Notes: generated by a model from the sequence alone, not told the origin. Counted from the first letter of the stretch, positions 15,361 to 24,585 are shown. The stretch is DNA of 64,000 bases from Bradyrhizobium sp. 141 (GCF_023074055.1 NZ_JADPKR010000082.1:496001-560000), one strand, 5' to 3'. A program made the numbers and translations.

Positions 15361-17160
15361 ATGACCGCTCTGTCCAAGAAACCCGCCGCAATTCGCGTGG
15401 TGCTGCCCTTCGTGTTCCGGCACTGGCTGAAGCAGCCGGGGCGCGGCCTCATCGTGGCCGGCGGCCTGCTGGGCGCGACCATCGCAGACCTGTTCATGCC
15501 GGTTTTCTCCGGACATCTGGTCGATGCGCTGACGCGCGGCCCGTCCGATCCCGAGGCACGCCACGCGGCGCTGGTGGCATTCGGCGCCATCGTGGCGCTC
15601 GGCGCGGTCTCGATGGTGTTGCGGCTCATCGGCCTGCAGGCGATCGTGCCGTTCACGCTGAAGATCATGTCCGACGTCGCGCAGGACGCGTTCACGCGCG
15701 TGCAGCGCTTCTCGACAGACTGGCACGCGAACTCCTTTGCCGGCTCCACGGTGCGCAAGATCACCCGCGGCATGTGGGCGCTCGACCTGCTCAACGACAC
15801 CATCCTGATGGCGCTGGCGCCCTCGCTGCTGGTGCTGGTCGGCTCGATGATCCTGATCGGCGTGCACTGGGCCTCGCTTGGCCTCGTGATCGCGATCGGG
15901 GCGATCTTCTACGTCACCATCACGGTCGTGTTCTCGACGCGCTACATCGCGCCGGCCGCACGCCTCTCCAATGCATGGGACACCAAGGTCGGCGGCACGC
16001 TGGCGGACGCGCTGACCTGCAACGCCGTGGTGAAGTCGTTTGGCGCGGAAGGGCGCGAGGATGCGCGGCTCGCGCGCGTCGTCAATCGCTGGCGCGTGCG
16101 CGTGCGGCGGACCTGGTATCGCTACAATTACACGGCGATGTCGCAGCTTTCCCTGCTGCTGTGCCTGCGCGCCTCCGTGATCGGCGGCTCGGTGCTGCTG
16201 TGGATGTCAGGTCACGCCTCGCCCGGCGACGTCACCTATGTGCTGACGAGCTATTACGTCATCCACGCTTATTTGCGCGACGTCGGCATGCACATCAACA
16301 ACCTCCAGCGCTCGGTCAACGACATGGACGAATTGGTGGCGATCCATGACGAGCCGATCGGGATTGCGGATGCTTCCGATGCGCGGCGGATCGCGATCGA
16401 GGGTGGCGAGATCCTGTTCGACGACGTCACGTTCCACTATGGCGGCCATCGCACGCCGCTCTATGACGGGCTGTCGGTGACGGTCCGGGCCGGCGAACGT
16501 GTGGGCCTCGTCGGACGCTCGGGGTCCGGCAAGACCACCTTCGTCAAGCTGGTGCAGCGGCTCTACGACGTCAGCGGCGGCCGCGTGCTGATCGACGGGC
16601 AGGACATCGCGCACGCCACGCAGCAATCACTGCGCAGCCAGATCGCGATCGTGCAACAGGACCCGATCCTGTTTCATCGCTCGCTCGCCGAGAACATCGC
16701 CTATGGCCGGCCCGGCGCCAGCCTGGCGGCAATCGAGCAGGCGGCGCGGCTGGCGAACGCGCACGACTTCATCCTGCGCCTGCCGAAGGGTTACGGCACG
16801 CTGGTCGGCGAGCGCGGCGTCAAATTGTCGGGCGGCGAGCGGCAGCGCGTGGCGCTGGCGCGCGCATTCCTGGCGGACGCGCCGGTGCTGATCCTGGACG
16901 AGGCGACATCGAGCCTCGATTCGGAATCGGAGGCGCTGATCCAGCAGGCGATGGAGCGGTTGATGAAGGGACGTACCTCGATCGTGATCGCGCACCGGCT
17001 GTCGACGGTGCGCAGCCTCGATCGGATCCTGGTGTTCGACCGCGGCGAGATCGTTGAGCAAGGCACCCATGCCACGCTCGCGGGCAAGCCGGGCGGCATC
17101 TATCGCGGCCTGTTCGAGCGTCAGGTGGTGGAGCTCGGACACATCGCAGCAGCGGAATGA
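15361..17160 (+). CDS. ABC exporter, fused permease/ATPase (MsbA/multidrug type)
   Basis: 599 residues from ATG 15361; GTG 15343 is an alternative. Six membrane segments (about 25-320) form the exporter permease. The ATPase half has Walker A 'GLVGRSGSGKTTFVKL', signature 'LSGGERQR', Walker B 'APVLILDEATSSLDSE' and the H-loop 'IVIAHRLSTV', all intact. It works as a homodimer in the inner membrane, exporting a lipid, drug or peptide. The family is too broad to assign a substrate. Neighbours on both sides are also exporters, so this stretch is an efflux-rich segment. Confidence 0.92.
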   Translation: MTALSKKPAAIRVVLPFVFRHWLKQPGRGLIVAGGLLGATIADLFMPVFSGHLVDALTRGPSDPEARHAALVAFGAIVALGAVSMVLRLIGLQAIVPFTLKIMSDVAQDAFTRVQRFSTDWHANSFAGSTVRKITRGMWALDLLNDTILMALAPSLLVLVGSMILIGVHWASLGLVIAIGAIFYVTITVVFSTRYIAPAARLSNAWDTKVGGTLADALTCNAVVKSFGAEGREDARLARVVNRWRVRVRRTWYRYNYTAMSQLSLLLCLRASVIGGSVLLWMSGHASPGDVTYVLTSYYVIHAYLRDVGMHINNLQRSVNDMDELVAIHDEPIGIADASDARRIAIEGGEILFDDVTFHYGGHRTPLYDGLSVTVRAGERVGLVGRSGSGKTTFVKLVQRLYDVSGGRVLIDGQDIAHATQQSLRSQIAIVQQDPILFHRSLAENIAYGRPGASLAAIEQAARLANAHDFILRLPKGYGTLVGERGVKLSGGERQRVALARAFLADAPVLILDEATSSLDSESEALIQQAMERLMKGRTSIVIAHRLSTVRSLDRILVFDRGEIVEQGTHATLAGKPGGIYRGLFERQVVELGHIAAAE

Positions 17161-17215
17161 GAGGCACGGGCGGCGGGGCGAACGTTCCGCCGCCACGCCG
17201 CCTAAGGGTGAAGAC

Positions 17216-18622
17216 ATGAAAGACCTGACGAACGGCTCCATCGTGAGACACATCCTGGCCATGGCACCTCCGATCATGGTCGGCATGGTCACGATCATGA
17301 TCTGCCAGCTGGTCGACCTCTACTTCGTGTCGGGCCTGGGCGATGCCGCCGTCGCCGGCGTTGCCGCGGCCGGCAATGCCGGCTTTCTCATCAACGCGCT
17401 GATGCAGGTGCTCGGCGTCGGCACGGTGGCGCTGATCGCGCATGCCGTGGGCCGCAAGGACCGGCAGGACGCCAACCTGATCTTCAACCAGGCGGTAGCG
17501 CTGTCAGTGCTGTTCGGCCTGCTGACTCTGGTCATGGGCGCAGCCATGTCGCGCCTTTACATGCGCTCGATTGCCGCGGACCAGGCCACGATCGAGGCGG
17601 GGACGACTTACCTGTTGTGGTTCATGCCGGCGCTCGCGCTGGAATTCGCCATGCAAGTGTTGGCATCCGCGCTGCGTGCGACCGGCATCGTAGGCCCCGC
17701 GATGTTGGTGCGGGTGCTCGCGGTCGTGATCAACATCGCGCTGGCGCCGGTGCTGATCTCAGGCTGGGGCACCGGCTACGCGCTCGGCGTTGCCGGCGCG
17801 GGGCTGGCGAGCTCGATCGCCGTGGCCATCGGTGCTCTGATGCTGCTGGCGTATTTCCGCAAGGTCGAGCGCTACGTCGCGTTCAATCCGGCGCAGTGGC
17901 GTCCGCAGGCGCGCCATTTGAAGCGCATCCTCGATGTCGGCCTGCCGGCCGGCGGCGAGTTTGCGATGATGTTCATCTTCATGGCGGTGGTCTACTACGT
18001 GCTGCGCGATTTCGGCGCGGCGGCGCAGGCGGGTTTCGGCATCGGACAGCGCGTCCTCGCCCTGATCCAGATGCCGGCGCTTGCGGTTGCGCTCGCGGCC
18101 GGGCCGATCGCCGGCCAGAACGTCGGCGCGGCAAACGGCGCGCGCGTGCGCGAAACCTTCGTCCAGGCAGCGTTGATCACCACCATCGTGATGATCGGCT
18201 TCATGTGCGTGGCGCAGTTCAAGCCCGAACTCTTGCTCGCCGGGTTCTCCAACGACCGGGAAACGATGGAGGTCGCTTTCCTGTTCTTGCGGATCATCTC
18301 GCTCAACATGGTCGCGCAGGGTCTGATCTTCACCTGCTCGAGCATGTTCCAGGGCCTCGGCAATACCAAGCCGGTGCTCTTGAGCTCGGCGACGCGCGTG
18401 TTCACCTACTCGCTGCCGGCGATCTGGCTCTCGACGCGGCCGGGCTTTCGCATGGAGCACGTCTGGTATCTGTCGATCGCGGCGACCACGTTCCAGGCGG
18501 GCTTGAGCCTGTGGCTGCTGCGCCGCGAGTTCAGGAAGCGCCTGCCGCCTGTTCGCCAGCCCGAGGCTCCGGCGCAGACCGAGGCCGATCCCGTGACGCC
18601 TCCCGCGCGTGCGCCGGCGTAG
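17216..18622 (+). CDS. MATE-family efflux transporter
   Basis: 468 residues with about 12 membrane segments in two pseudo-symmetric halves, starting 'ILAMAPPIMVGMVTIMICQL'. The start ATG at 17216 follows 'aagggtgaag'. The repeated bundle pattern ('GVGTVALIAHAVGRKD' in the first half, 'GPIAGQNVGAANGARV' in the second) is typical of MATE/NorM-type exporters, which expel cationic drugs in exchange for Na+ or H+. It lies 55 bp after the ABC exporter and is probably co-transcribed with it. The cytoplasmic C-terminal tail is Pro-rich. Confidence 0.92.
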   Translation: MKDLTNGSIVRHILAMAPPIMVGMVTIMICQLVDLYFVSGLGDAAVAGVAAAGNAGFLINALMQVLGVGTVALIAHAVGRKDRQDANLIFNQAVALSVLFGLLTLVMGAAMSRLYMRSIAADQATIEAGTTYLLWFMPALALEFAMQVLASALRATGIVGPAMLVRVLAVVINIALAPVLISGWGTGYALGVAGAGLASSIAVAIGALMLLAYFRKVERYVAFNPAQWRPQARHLKRILDVGLPAGGEFAMMFIFMAVVYYVLRDFGAAAQAGFGIGQRVLALIQMPALAVALAAGPIAGQNVGAANGARVRETFVQAALITTIVMIGFMCVAQFKPELLLAGFSNDRETMEVAFLFLRIISLNMVAQGLIFTCSSMFQGLGNTKPVLLSSATRVFTYSLPAIWLSTRPGFRMEHVWYLSIAATTFQAGLSLWLLRREFRKRLPPVRQPEAPAQTEADPVTPPARAPA

Positions 18623-18688
18623 CGACGCTTGTGACCAGCCCACGGCTCCGGTTAATTTGCCGCGCCGTGGGTTGGCCAAAGGGGCGCG

Positions 18689-19960
18689 ATGACCGGGGTG
18701 TCGAACGAACAGCAGGCGGCGTCATGGCTCTCGGCGATCTGGGCGGCGCGCTATCGCACGCCGGCCCGCTTCGTCGCGCTGATCGCGCTGCTGCTGCCGT
18801 GGACCACGACCGGGCTGATCTTCGCGCTCATACCCTGGCTGATCGCGTTCGCGTTCGTCGATCTCCGCGATTTTCCCCGTTCGCTGCTTCGTCCGATCTG
18901 CCTGCTGCCGATCGCGCTGGTCGCGCTCGCCGCCGTCGGCACGCTCTGGTCGGATGCGCCGTGGCCGGAACGAATCCATGCGATCGGGCCGGCAGCGAAG
19001 CTGCTGGTCATTCCGCTCCTGATCTACCAGTTCGAGCACTGGCCCTACGGCCATTGGGTGTTTTCCGCCTTCCTGCTGTCTTGCACGGTATTGGCGCTCT
19101 ATTCCTTCGCCGTCGCCATCGACCCGGCACTCTCGCTGAAGCTCCATCTGTCGCGCGGGCCCTACAAGGTCGAAAGCGGGATCGCGGTGCGCAACTATAT
19201 CGACCAGAGCCAGGAATTCGCGCTCTGCGCGCTCGCGCTGGTGTATCCGATCGTGTCGTTGCTGCGACAACGGCGCGTCGCCATCGCGGTGCTGTTCGCG
19301 GCACTCGCGATCGGATTTGTCGCCAACATGATCTTCGTCGTGGTTTCGCGCACCGCATTGGTGACACTGCCGATCCTGATCGTGATCTTCGCGCTCCTGC
19401 ATCTGCGCCGACGTACGGCGCTGCTCGTCGCAGGCGCCATGGCGCTATTGGCCCTGCTGCTCTGGAACGTCTCGCCGAATCTGCGCACGACGGTGGCCAA
19501 GTTCAGCGGAGACTATGAGATGAGCGTGCAGGATGGTCAGGTCAGTGGTATGGGCTCACGTCTGGAGTATTGGCGAAAGTCCCTGGGCTTCATCGCCGAT
19601 GCGCCGCTGGTCGGCCATGGCACCGGCTCGATCCGCGGCCTGTTCGCAAGCGTGGTTGTCGATGCGCAGAGCGATCCACTGCGCGGGGAGATCGTCAGCA
19701 ACCCGCACAATCAGACCTTTAGCGTCGCCGTGCAGTGGGGCGTCGTCGGCGTCTTGATCCTCTACGCGCTCTGGTTCGCGCATCTGTCGCTGTTTCGCGG
19801 CGAGGGGTTGGCCTCCTGGATCGGCCTCCTGGTCGTCGCGCAGAACATGCTGTCCTCGCTGCTCAACTCGCATTTGTTCGATTTCGTCGAGGGCTGGATC
19901 TATGTGCTCGGCGTCGGTGTCGCCGGTGGCATGGCGCTCGCCAAAAAAAAGCAAGGCTAA
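18689..19960 (+). CDS. O-antigen ligase family membrane protein (WaaL-like)
   Basis: 423 residues with about 11-12 membrane segments. A large periplasmic loop carries 'GSRLEYWRKSLGFIADAPLV' followed by 'GHGTGSIRG' and 'NPHNQTFSVAVQWG', the Wzy/WaaL-like region with the conserved His. Members ligate undecaprenyl-linked glycans to lipid A core or polymerise polysaccharide at the periplasmic face. No glycan cluster surrounds it. An A8 run lies just before the end (19943-19950). The stop overlaps the stop of the convergent TauE gene by 4 nt (ctaa), so no room remains for a terminator between them. Confidence 0.85.
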   Translation: MTGVSNEQQAASWLSAIWAARYRTPARFVALIALLLPWTTTGLIFALIPWLIAFAFVDLRDFPRSLLRPICLLPIALVALAAVGTLWSDAPWPERIHAIGPAAKLLVIPLLIYQFEHWPYGHWVFSAFLLSCTVLALYSFAVAIDPALSLKLHLSRGPYKVESGIAVRNYIDQSQEFALCALALVYPIVSLLRQRRVAIAVLFAALAIGFVANMIFVVVSRTALVTLPILIVIFALLHLRRRTALLVAGAMALLALLLWNVSPNLRTTVAKFSGDYEMSVQDGQVSGMGSRLEYWRKSLGFIADAPLVGHGTGSIRGLFASVVVDAQSDPLRGEIVSNPHNQTFSVAVQWGVVGVLILYALWFAHLSLFRGEGLASWIGLLVVAQNMLSSLLNSHLFDFVEGWIYVLGVGVAGGMALAKKKQG

Positions 19961-20700
19961 TGCGCGCCAAAGCTGTTCCAGACGAGGCCGAGGCCCGACA
20001 GGAATAAGAGGCCGAGCACGACATCGCCAAAGTGCTTGTCGCTCAGCGCGTGATAGACGCGCGCGCCGGCCCATGCGCCGATCAAGGTCCCCGGAAACGC
20101 GATCAGCGCGAGCCAGACCACCTTGAACGCGACGAGGCCCGAGGCCGTCTGCAACACCAACGCGGTGGCGAGCACCGTGAAATTGAAGAGCTGGAAGATG
20201 CCGCGCCGTTCGTGCTTGTTCCAGCCGCGAATGTTGGCCCACAGGATCGGCAGCGGCCCCGACAGTCCGGCAAGCCCGCCCAGAATGCCGCCGGCGAAGC
20301 CGATTGCGCCGTCGGCGATGCGGCCGCCGAACTTGAAGGCGAGCGGCTTCTTATTCAGATACAGCGCGGTCGAAAAGATCAAGAGCAGGACGCCGACGCT
20401 CAGCTTGAACACTTTTGGATCGGCAGAGGCGACCATCATGATGCCCAGCGGCACGCCGATCAGCCCTCCGATCAGGAACGGCCAGACCAGCGAGAGGTCG
20501 AAGCTCTTCCACATCGAGGGCAGCGTCGAGGTCTGCGCGATCACGGAGCAGATCAGCACCAGCGGCACCGCGAGCGAGGGCGGCAGCACGTAGAGCCAGA
20601 TGCCGAGCGCCATCAGCGCCGTGCCGAATCCGGCCAGCCCCGAGACGAAGCCCCCGGCCAGCGCGCCGAACAGCAGCAGGACATAGGTGAGCGTTTCCAA
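19957..20700 (-). CDS. TauE/SafE-family sulfite/organosulfur exporter-like permease
   Basis: 247 residues with seven to eight membrane segments. The N-terminal 'FGALAGGFVSGLAGFGTALM' and the mid-protein 'GFAGGILGGLAGLSGPLPIL' are the duplicated glycine-rich signatures of TauE/SafE (DUF81). Characterised members move sulfite, sulfoacetate or related anions; the substrate is not predictable here. Monocistronic, convergent with the ligase gene with a 4-nt overlap of stop codons. Confidence 0.9.
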   Translation of the reverse strand: METLTYVLLLFGALAGGFVSGLAGFGTALMALGIWLYVLPPSLAVPLVLICSVIAQTSTLPSMWKSFDLSLVWPFLIGGLIGVPLGIMMVASADPKVFKLSVGVLLLIFSTALYLNKKPLAFKFGGRIADGAIGFAGGILGGLAGLSGPLPILWANIRGWNKHERRGIFQLFNFTVLATALVLQTASGLVAFKVVWLALIAFPGTLIGAWAGARVYHALSDKHFGDVVLGLLFLSGLGLVWNSFGAH

Positions 20701-20924
20701 CAGATTGCCTCTTCCCCGGCCGATCCCGAAGTGTTGATGGCCATCGCTCGCATAACACGCTTGCTGCCGTGCGGGTCAATCCGTGCTGCACGCAGGCGTG
20801 ATCTGCGGCATCGGGCTTTCGCGGAAGACGCGCCTACATGACGGTCGTACCTCAATCTTGGGGCCGTCCGACGTAATCATCCGCTCGGATCGATCGGTCC
20901 CGAATACGATGATGGAGAATGACC

Positions 20925-21188
20925 ATGACCCGCGCCAAGATTGCCGTTGCAGCCGCGCTGCTGGCGGCGGCGTTGATGCCGACAATGGCCGAGGCGCAGC
21001 TTTCGGAGCCTGCGGCCTATCAGGCCGCTCATCCCGATCGCGATGTGCTGAATGGCGGCCAGCTCACGCCTGCGGGCAGGGCGGCGCGCGGGCTGCAGAA
21101 AATGCCTGATGATGCGTATGCATCGCAGGCCTATCCGTCGCCTGTGGCACCGGCCGTGCGCTCCGGCCATCGCCGTCATCGTCGCTGA
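20925..21188 (+). CDS. Small secreted protein of unknown function
   Basis: 87 residues from the second ATG (20925), chosen because ggag lies 7 nt upstream; the ATG at 20919 is only 1 nt from it. A signal peptide ends near 'TMAEAQLS', leaving a mature part of about 65 residues with 'NGGQLTPAGRAARGLQ' and a basic His/Arg C-terminus (SGHRRHRR). Small periplasmic proteins of this layout are common in Bradyrhizobium. No known domain recognised. Its stop is 1 bp from the end of the convergent MocR gene. Confidence 0.75.
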   Translation: MTRAKIAVAAALLAAALMPTMAEAQLSEPAAYQAAHPDRDVLNGGQLTPAGRAARGLQKMPDDAYASQAYPSPVAPAVRSGHRRHRR

Positions 21189-21189
21189 T

Positions 21190-22560
21190 CTAGACGATCT
21201 GTCTGGTGTCGGCGGGCTTCTGCAGCGCGCCGACCAGGATACGCAGCGCTTCCGTCAATTGCGATCTGTTCCGCGCCGCCCCCAGCGAGACGCGTGCCGC
21301 ATGCGGCGGTGTCCCATCGACGGTGAAGGCATCGCCGGCGACGACTGCAAGTCCATTCCGCAGGAGATATGCGGCGACATCGGGCCGGTCGTCAGGCAGC
21401 CGCAGCCACAGATGATGCGCGGCGGGCTTGGCCACGAACTGGAAGCCCTTCAGCGCGCGCTGCGCGAGCTGCTGACGTCCGATCGCCTCGCTCCGGATGG
21501 CGGTGATGATGCGATCGGCAATGCCGCTTTCGATCCAATGCGTTACCAGCGCGACCATCAGCGGCGCCGGCATCTGCACGGTCGCCTGCAAGTATGTCCG
21601 CATTTCCCGCTGCGCATCGCTGTCGGGCGTCACCAGATAGGCAACGCGCAGCGCCGGCGCGATGCATTTCGACAGCGTGGTCGCAAGATAGGTCCGCTCC
21701 GGAATGAGGCCCGCGATCGGCGAGGCCGAGCGGTCGAGCAGACCGTAGGCGTCGTCCTCGATCAGGATCGTGTCGGTATCGCGGATGATCTTGGCGACGG
21801 CGCTGCGCCGCTCGGGGGAAAGCGTCGCGGTGGTCGGATTGTGCAGCGTCGGAATGAGATAGACCGCCCTTGGCCGGTGCACGCGGCAAGCCTTTGCCAG
21901 CGCGTCGGGCAGGATGCCGCCGTCATCCATGGCGACGCCGACGAGCTTGATGCCGAGCCGCATTGCTGCGGCCTTGATGCCGGGAAATGTCAGCGCCTCC
22001 GTCAGCACGATGTCGCCGGGCCGCGCGAGCTGGGCGAGCAGGTTGAACAGGATCGTCTGCGCGCCCGGAAAGACCACGAGCTTGTCGGCCTGCGCGTGCG
22101 GCACCCGTGAACGCATCCAGCGCGCGGCGACTTCGCGTTCATGTGCGCTGCCGCCGGGCGGCTGATAGTTGAGATACGCCGTCAGGCCCGATTGCGCGCG
22201 GATGGCTTCCATCCCGGCGATGATGCGCTCGTCGAGCTGCGCCTCCAGCGGATGCGGCGGCACGTTCATCGAAAGATCGATCGCGACGGGATGCGGCAGG
22301 TCGACCGCGCGGCGCGCGCTGGTCTCCGACACGAACGAGCCCTGCCCGACGCGAGCTTCCATGATGCCGCGGCGCCTCGCCTCGGTGTAGGCGCGCGTCA
22401 CCGTGGTGAGGTCAATGCCGAGCGTTTTTGCGAGCGCGCGCTGGGTCGGTAATTGCTGGCCGCGCACCAGCCTCCCTGCGGCAATGTCGGCCTCCATGGC
22501 CTCGACGATACGCTGGTAGCGCGGCCCTGATAGCTCCGAGATTGTAGGAGTCCAATCCAT
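21190..22560 (-). CDS. MocR-type regulator: GntR winged helix fused to an aminotransferase-like domain
   Basis: 456 residues. The N-terminal winged helix (about 10-80) reads 'GQQLPTQRALAKTLGIDLTT' followed by 'VTRAYTEARRRG'. The rest is a fold-type I aminotransferase-like domain with 'IPTLHNPTTATLS' and 'LATTLSKCIAPALR', with the PLP lysine at about 298. MocR proteins use PLP and an amino compound as effectors, usually controlling a divergent gene. Here the divergent gene is a DUF983 membrane protein, and the spacer contains a direct repeat 21 bp apart (22586 and 22607), as in known MocR operators. Confidence 0.92.
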   Translation of the reverse strand: MDWTPTISELSGPRYQRIVEAMEADIAAGRLVRGQQLPTQRALAKTLGIDLTTVTRAYTEARRRGIMEARVGQGSFVSETSARRAVDLPHPVAIDLSMNVPPHPLEAQLDERIIAGMEAIRAQSGLTAYLNYQPPGGSAHEREVAARWMRSRVPHAQADKLVVFPGAQTILFNLLAQLARPGDIVLTEALTFPGIKAAAMRLGIKLVGVAMDDGGILPDALAKACRVHRPRAVYLIPTLHNPTTATLSPERRSAVAKIIRDTDTILIEDDAYGLLDRSASPIAGLIPERTYLATTLSKCIAPALRVAYLVTPDSDAQREMRTYLQATVQMPAPLMVALVTHWIESGIADRIITAIRSEAIGRQQLAQRALKGFQFVAKPAAHHLWLRLPDDRPDVAAYLLRNGLAVVAGDAFTVDGTPPHAARVSLGAARNRSQLTEALRILVGALQKPADTRQIV

Positions 22561-22585
22561 GCAATTAGGTCCGTATTCTTTTGAA

Positions 22586-22615
22586 TGTATGGATGCAAGA
22601 TATTATTGTATGGAT
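22586..22615. promoter_or_regulatory. Direct repeat, candidate MocR operator
   Basis: TGTATGGAT occurs twice, at 22586-22594 and 22607-22615, 21 bp start to start (two helical turns, same face). The spacer between the divergent MocR and DUF983 genes is strikingly A/T-rich for this genome. Direct repeats at such spacing are known for MocR proteins such as GabR. Confidence 0.6.
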
Positions 22616-22639
22616 CATTGGAAAGGAAGAGGTGTGGTC

Positions 22640-23080
22640 ATGGCGGTCTCTCTGGCGACGGTCTCTCTGGCAAAGGCGATGTGGCGCGGCTTCTGCGGCA
22701 AATGTCCAAATTGCGGGGAAGGGCACATGTTCGGCCGCTTCCTGAAAGTGGCTGGCGCTTGCGATCATTGCGGCGAGGAGTTGTTTCACCAGCGCGCAGA
22801 CGACTTTCCGGCCTATCTCGTGATGGTCGTGGTCGGCCATCTCGTGGTGCCGGCGATCCTCGCGGTCGAGACCGCCTACGCGCCGCCGGAGTGGCTGCAA
22901 CTCGCGGTGTGGCTGCCGGTGACGCTGTTCGCTTCGCTCGCATTGTTGCAGCCGACCAAGGGCGCCATCGTCGGGCTGCAATGGCAACTCGGCATGCACG
23001 GATTCGAGGCGAGCAAGCTGCGGCGCGAGGCCGATGAGCTTGCGCCGGTGCTGGTGAAGGCGGACACGCGCGCGGCCTAA
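22640..23080 (+). CDS. DUF983 family zinc-ribbon membrane protein
   Basis: 146 residues from ATG 22640, preceded by 'gaagagg'. Two CxxC pairs ('GKCPNCGEG' and 'GACDHCGEE') form a probable zinc ribbon near the N-terminus, followed by two membrane segments (about 55-80 and 85-105). DUF983 proteins have no established function. The gene is divergent from a MocR regulator and likely its target. The TAA stop forms the first bases of a repeat element. Confidence 0.85.
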   Translation: MAVSLATVSLAKAMWRGFCGKCPNCGEGHMFGRFLKVAGACDHCGEELFHQRADDFPAYLVMVVVGHLVVPAILAVETAYAPPEWLQLAVWLPVTLFASLALLQPTKGAIVGLQWQLGMHGFEASKLRREADELAPVLVKADTRAA

Positions 23081-23178
23081 AGCGCGATGAGATCGATGAA
23101 TCGTCATCGCGCTTTAGGTTATTGTTTGAACATGATCTTTTCGGAAAACCGCTGCACACTTTTCCGGATCACGCTCTG
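23078..23178. repeat. Palindromic repeat, family H
   Basis: Starts 'taaagcgcgatgagat' and pairs with 'atcgcgcttta' 30 bp on; a second part, 'gatcttttcggaaaaccgct', follows with 'ttttccgga' as partner. It overlaps the stop codon of the DUF983 gene. From memory, sequences of this kind are very frequent in Bradyrhizobium genomes. Confidence 0.85.
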
Positions 23179-23236
23179 AGCCGCAGCGTTTACATCGCGC
23201 GCCCGGCCGCTACACTCCATCGTATCAACAAGAACG

Positions 23237-23962
23237 ATGGAAACGCCGATGGCCACGCGCGCGAAGACCTTCCTGCTCTGTCATGGCGCCTGGTCCGCCG
23301 GGTGGGCCTGGAAGAAGATGCATCCGCTGATGGCTAAGGCCGGTCACCGCCTGGTGGCGCCGACCTACACCGGCCTTGGGGAGCGCGCGCATCTGGCCAG
23401 TCCCTCGATCGACCTCGAGACGCATATCCAGGACATCCTCAACGTCATCAGATTCGAAGATCTGAACGACATCGTGCTGCTCGGCCACAGCTACGGCGGC
23501 ATGGTCGCGACCGGCGTCGCCGATCGCGCCCGCGAGCGCGTGACGCAGTTGATCTATCTCGACGCCTTCGTGCCGCGTAGCGGCCAGTCGCTGTTCGATC
23601 TCCACGAGGGCGGGCGCGAGCCGATGCGGAAGGCCGCAAGCTCCGGCGACGGCTATCGTGTTCCGCCGAACCCGCCGCCGCCGGATACGCCGCAAGCTGA
23701 TCTCGACTGGCTGAATGCCCGCCGAGTGGACATGCCGATCAAATGCTTCGAGACGAGCTTGAGGCTCGCACATGGCGAGCCATCGATGCCGCGCAGCTAC
23801 ATCTATTGCACGCGCATTCCGCCGGGCGATGCGTTCGGGCAATTCGCGACGCGGACGAAGAGCGAGGAGGGTTGGCGCTATTTCGAGCTCGACGCCAGTC
23901 ATGCACCGAATGTGACGGCGCCGGAGGCGCTGATGGCGGTGTTGGAGAAGATCGTCGCGTAA
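23237..23962 (+). CDS. Alpha/beta hydrolase
   Basis: 241 residues (ATG 23249 is an alternative start). 'LLCHGAWSAGWAW' is the oxyanion-hole HG motif, 'LLGHSYGGMV' carries the nucleophile Ser85, and 'ELDASHAPN' holds the catalytic His near 222. The overall pattern resembles the small esterase group that includes plant salicylate/methyl-ester esterases and bacterial EstC-like enzymes. The substrate is unknown. No signal peptide, so cytoplasmic. It is monocistronic between repeat elements. Confidence 0.88.
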   Translation: METPMATRAKTFLLCHGAWSAGWAWKKMHPLMAKAGHRLVAPTYTGLGERAHLASPSIDLETHIQDILNVIRFEDLNDIVLLGHSYGGMVATGVADRARERVTQLIYLDAFVPRSGQSLFDLHEGGREPMRKAASSGDGYRVPPNPPPPDTPQADLDWLNARRVDMPIKCFETSLRLAHGEPSMPRSYIYCTRIPPGDAFGQFATRTKSEEGWRYFELDASHAPNVTAPEALMAVLEKIVA

Positions 23963-23970
23963 CTCTCGCC

Positions 23971-24072
23971 GTCATTCCGTGGCTCGCGCAGCGAGAACCC
24001 GGAATCCATCAGGCGGCAGAGCCGGTGGATGAATGGATTCCGGGCTCGCGCAGCGCACGCCCCGGAATGACG
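23971..24072. repeat. Palindromic repeat, family E
   Basis: Starts 'gtcattccgtggctcgcgca' and ends 'cgcaccccgg'-like with 'cccggaatgac'; the arms also contain 'ggaatccatc' and 'gaatggattc'. It forms a long imperfect hairpin between the hydrolase gene and the 3' end of rnpB. Confidence 0.85.
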
Positions 24073-24105
24073 TCATTTGAATGGCTGCGCGTCGGCCCAA
24101 ATGGT

Positions 24106-24137
24106 GAGGGGCCCGGCGCATTCACGCCGAACCCCTC
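24106..24137 (-). terminator. Hairpin downstream of rnpB, possible terminator
   Basis: GAGGGG pairs with CCCCTC and GGCG with CGCC around a short loop, 10 nt beyond the rnpB 3' end. No T-run follows in the direction of rnpB transcription, so it may be a processing or stabilising hairpin instead. Confidence 0.4.
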
Positions 24138-24147
24138 GTTGCAAGAT

Positions 24148-24563
24148 ATCAGCCGGCCTGTAAGCCGGGTTCTGTAAGGCACCGTCCGCTTGCGCGGACG
24201 ATACGTGACGGCCATTCCTCTGGGACCGTGTTTGCACACGGCCTCGAGCAACCTACCCGGACGGCGGGCCTGACATCGCCCCGCGGCGTTATCGCTTGCG
24301 CGATCGGCCCGCATTTGCCGTCCCTATTCGGTTTTGCTCCCGGTGGGGTTTGCCATGCCGGCTCCGTTGCCGGAACCGCGGTGCGCTCTTACCGCACCTT
24401 TTCACCCTTACTTCCTCCGAGGAGGAAGCGGTTCGTTCTCTGTGGCACTTTCCCTGGGGTCACCCCCGCCGGACGTTATCCGGCACCGCATGTCAAGGGA
24501 GCCCGGACTTTCCTCCCCGGCGGCCTTTCGGCGCTTGCCGGAGCGGCCGTCCGGCCGACTGAC
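24148..24563 (-). ncRNA. rnpB: RNase P RNA, bacterial class A
   Basis: The minus strand contains the universal core 'gaggaaagtccgggctcc' and the 3' end 'acagaacccggcttacaggc'. The helix P1 forms between the ends: bases near 24560 (agtcggcc on the minus strand) pair with the terminal ggccggct near 24151. Length of about 416 nt is normal for alphaproteobacteria. The RNA is the catalytic part of RNase P, cutting 5' leaders from tRNA precursors together with RnpA. The ends are estimated from P1. The open reading frames seen across it are spurious. Confidence 0.96.
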
Positions 24564-24585
24564 GCCTTACGCATGGGGCATTTGT

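Noticed and set aside
17617..19518. 633-codon plus-strand ORF across the MATE and ligase genes
   Set aside because: Arg/Ala/Gly-rich out-of-frame translation; both underlying genes are well supported.
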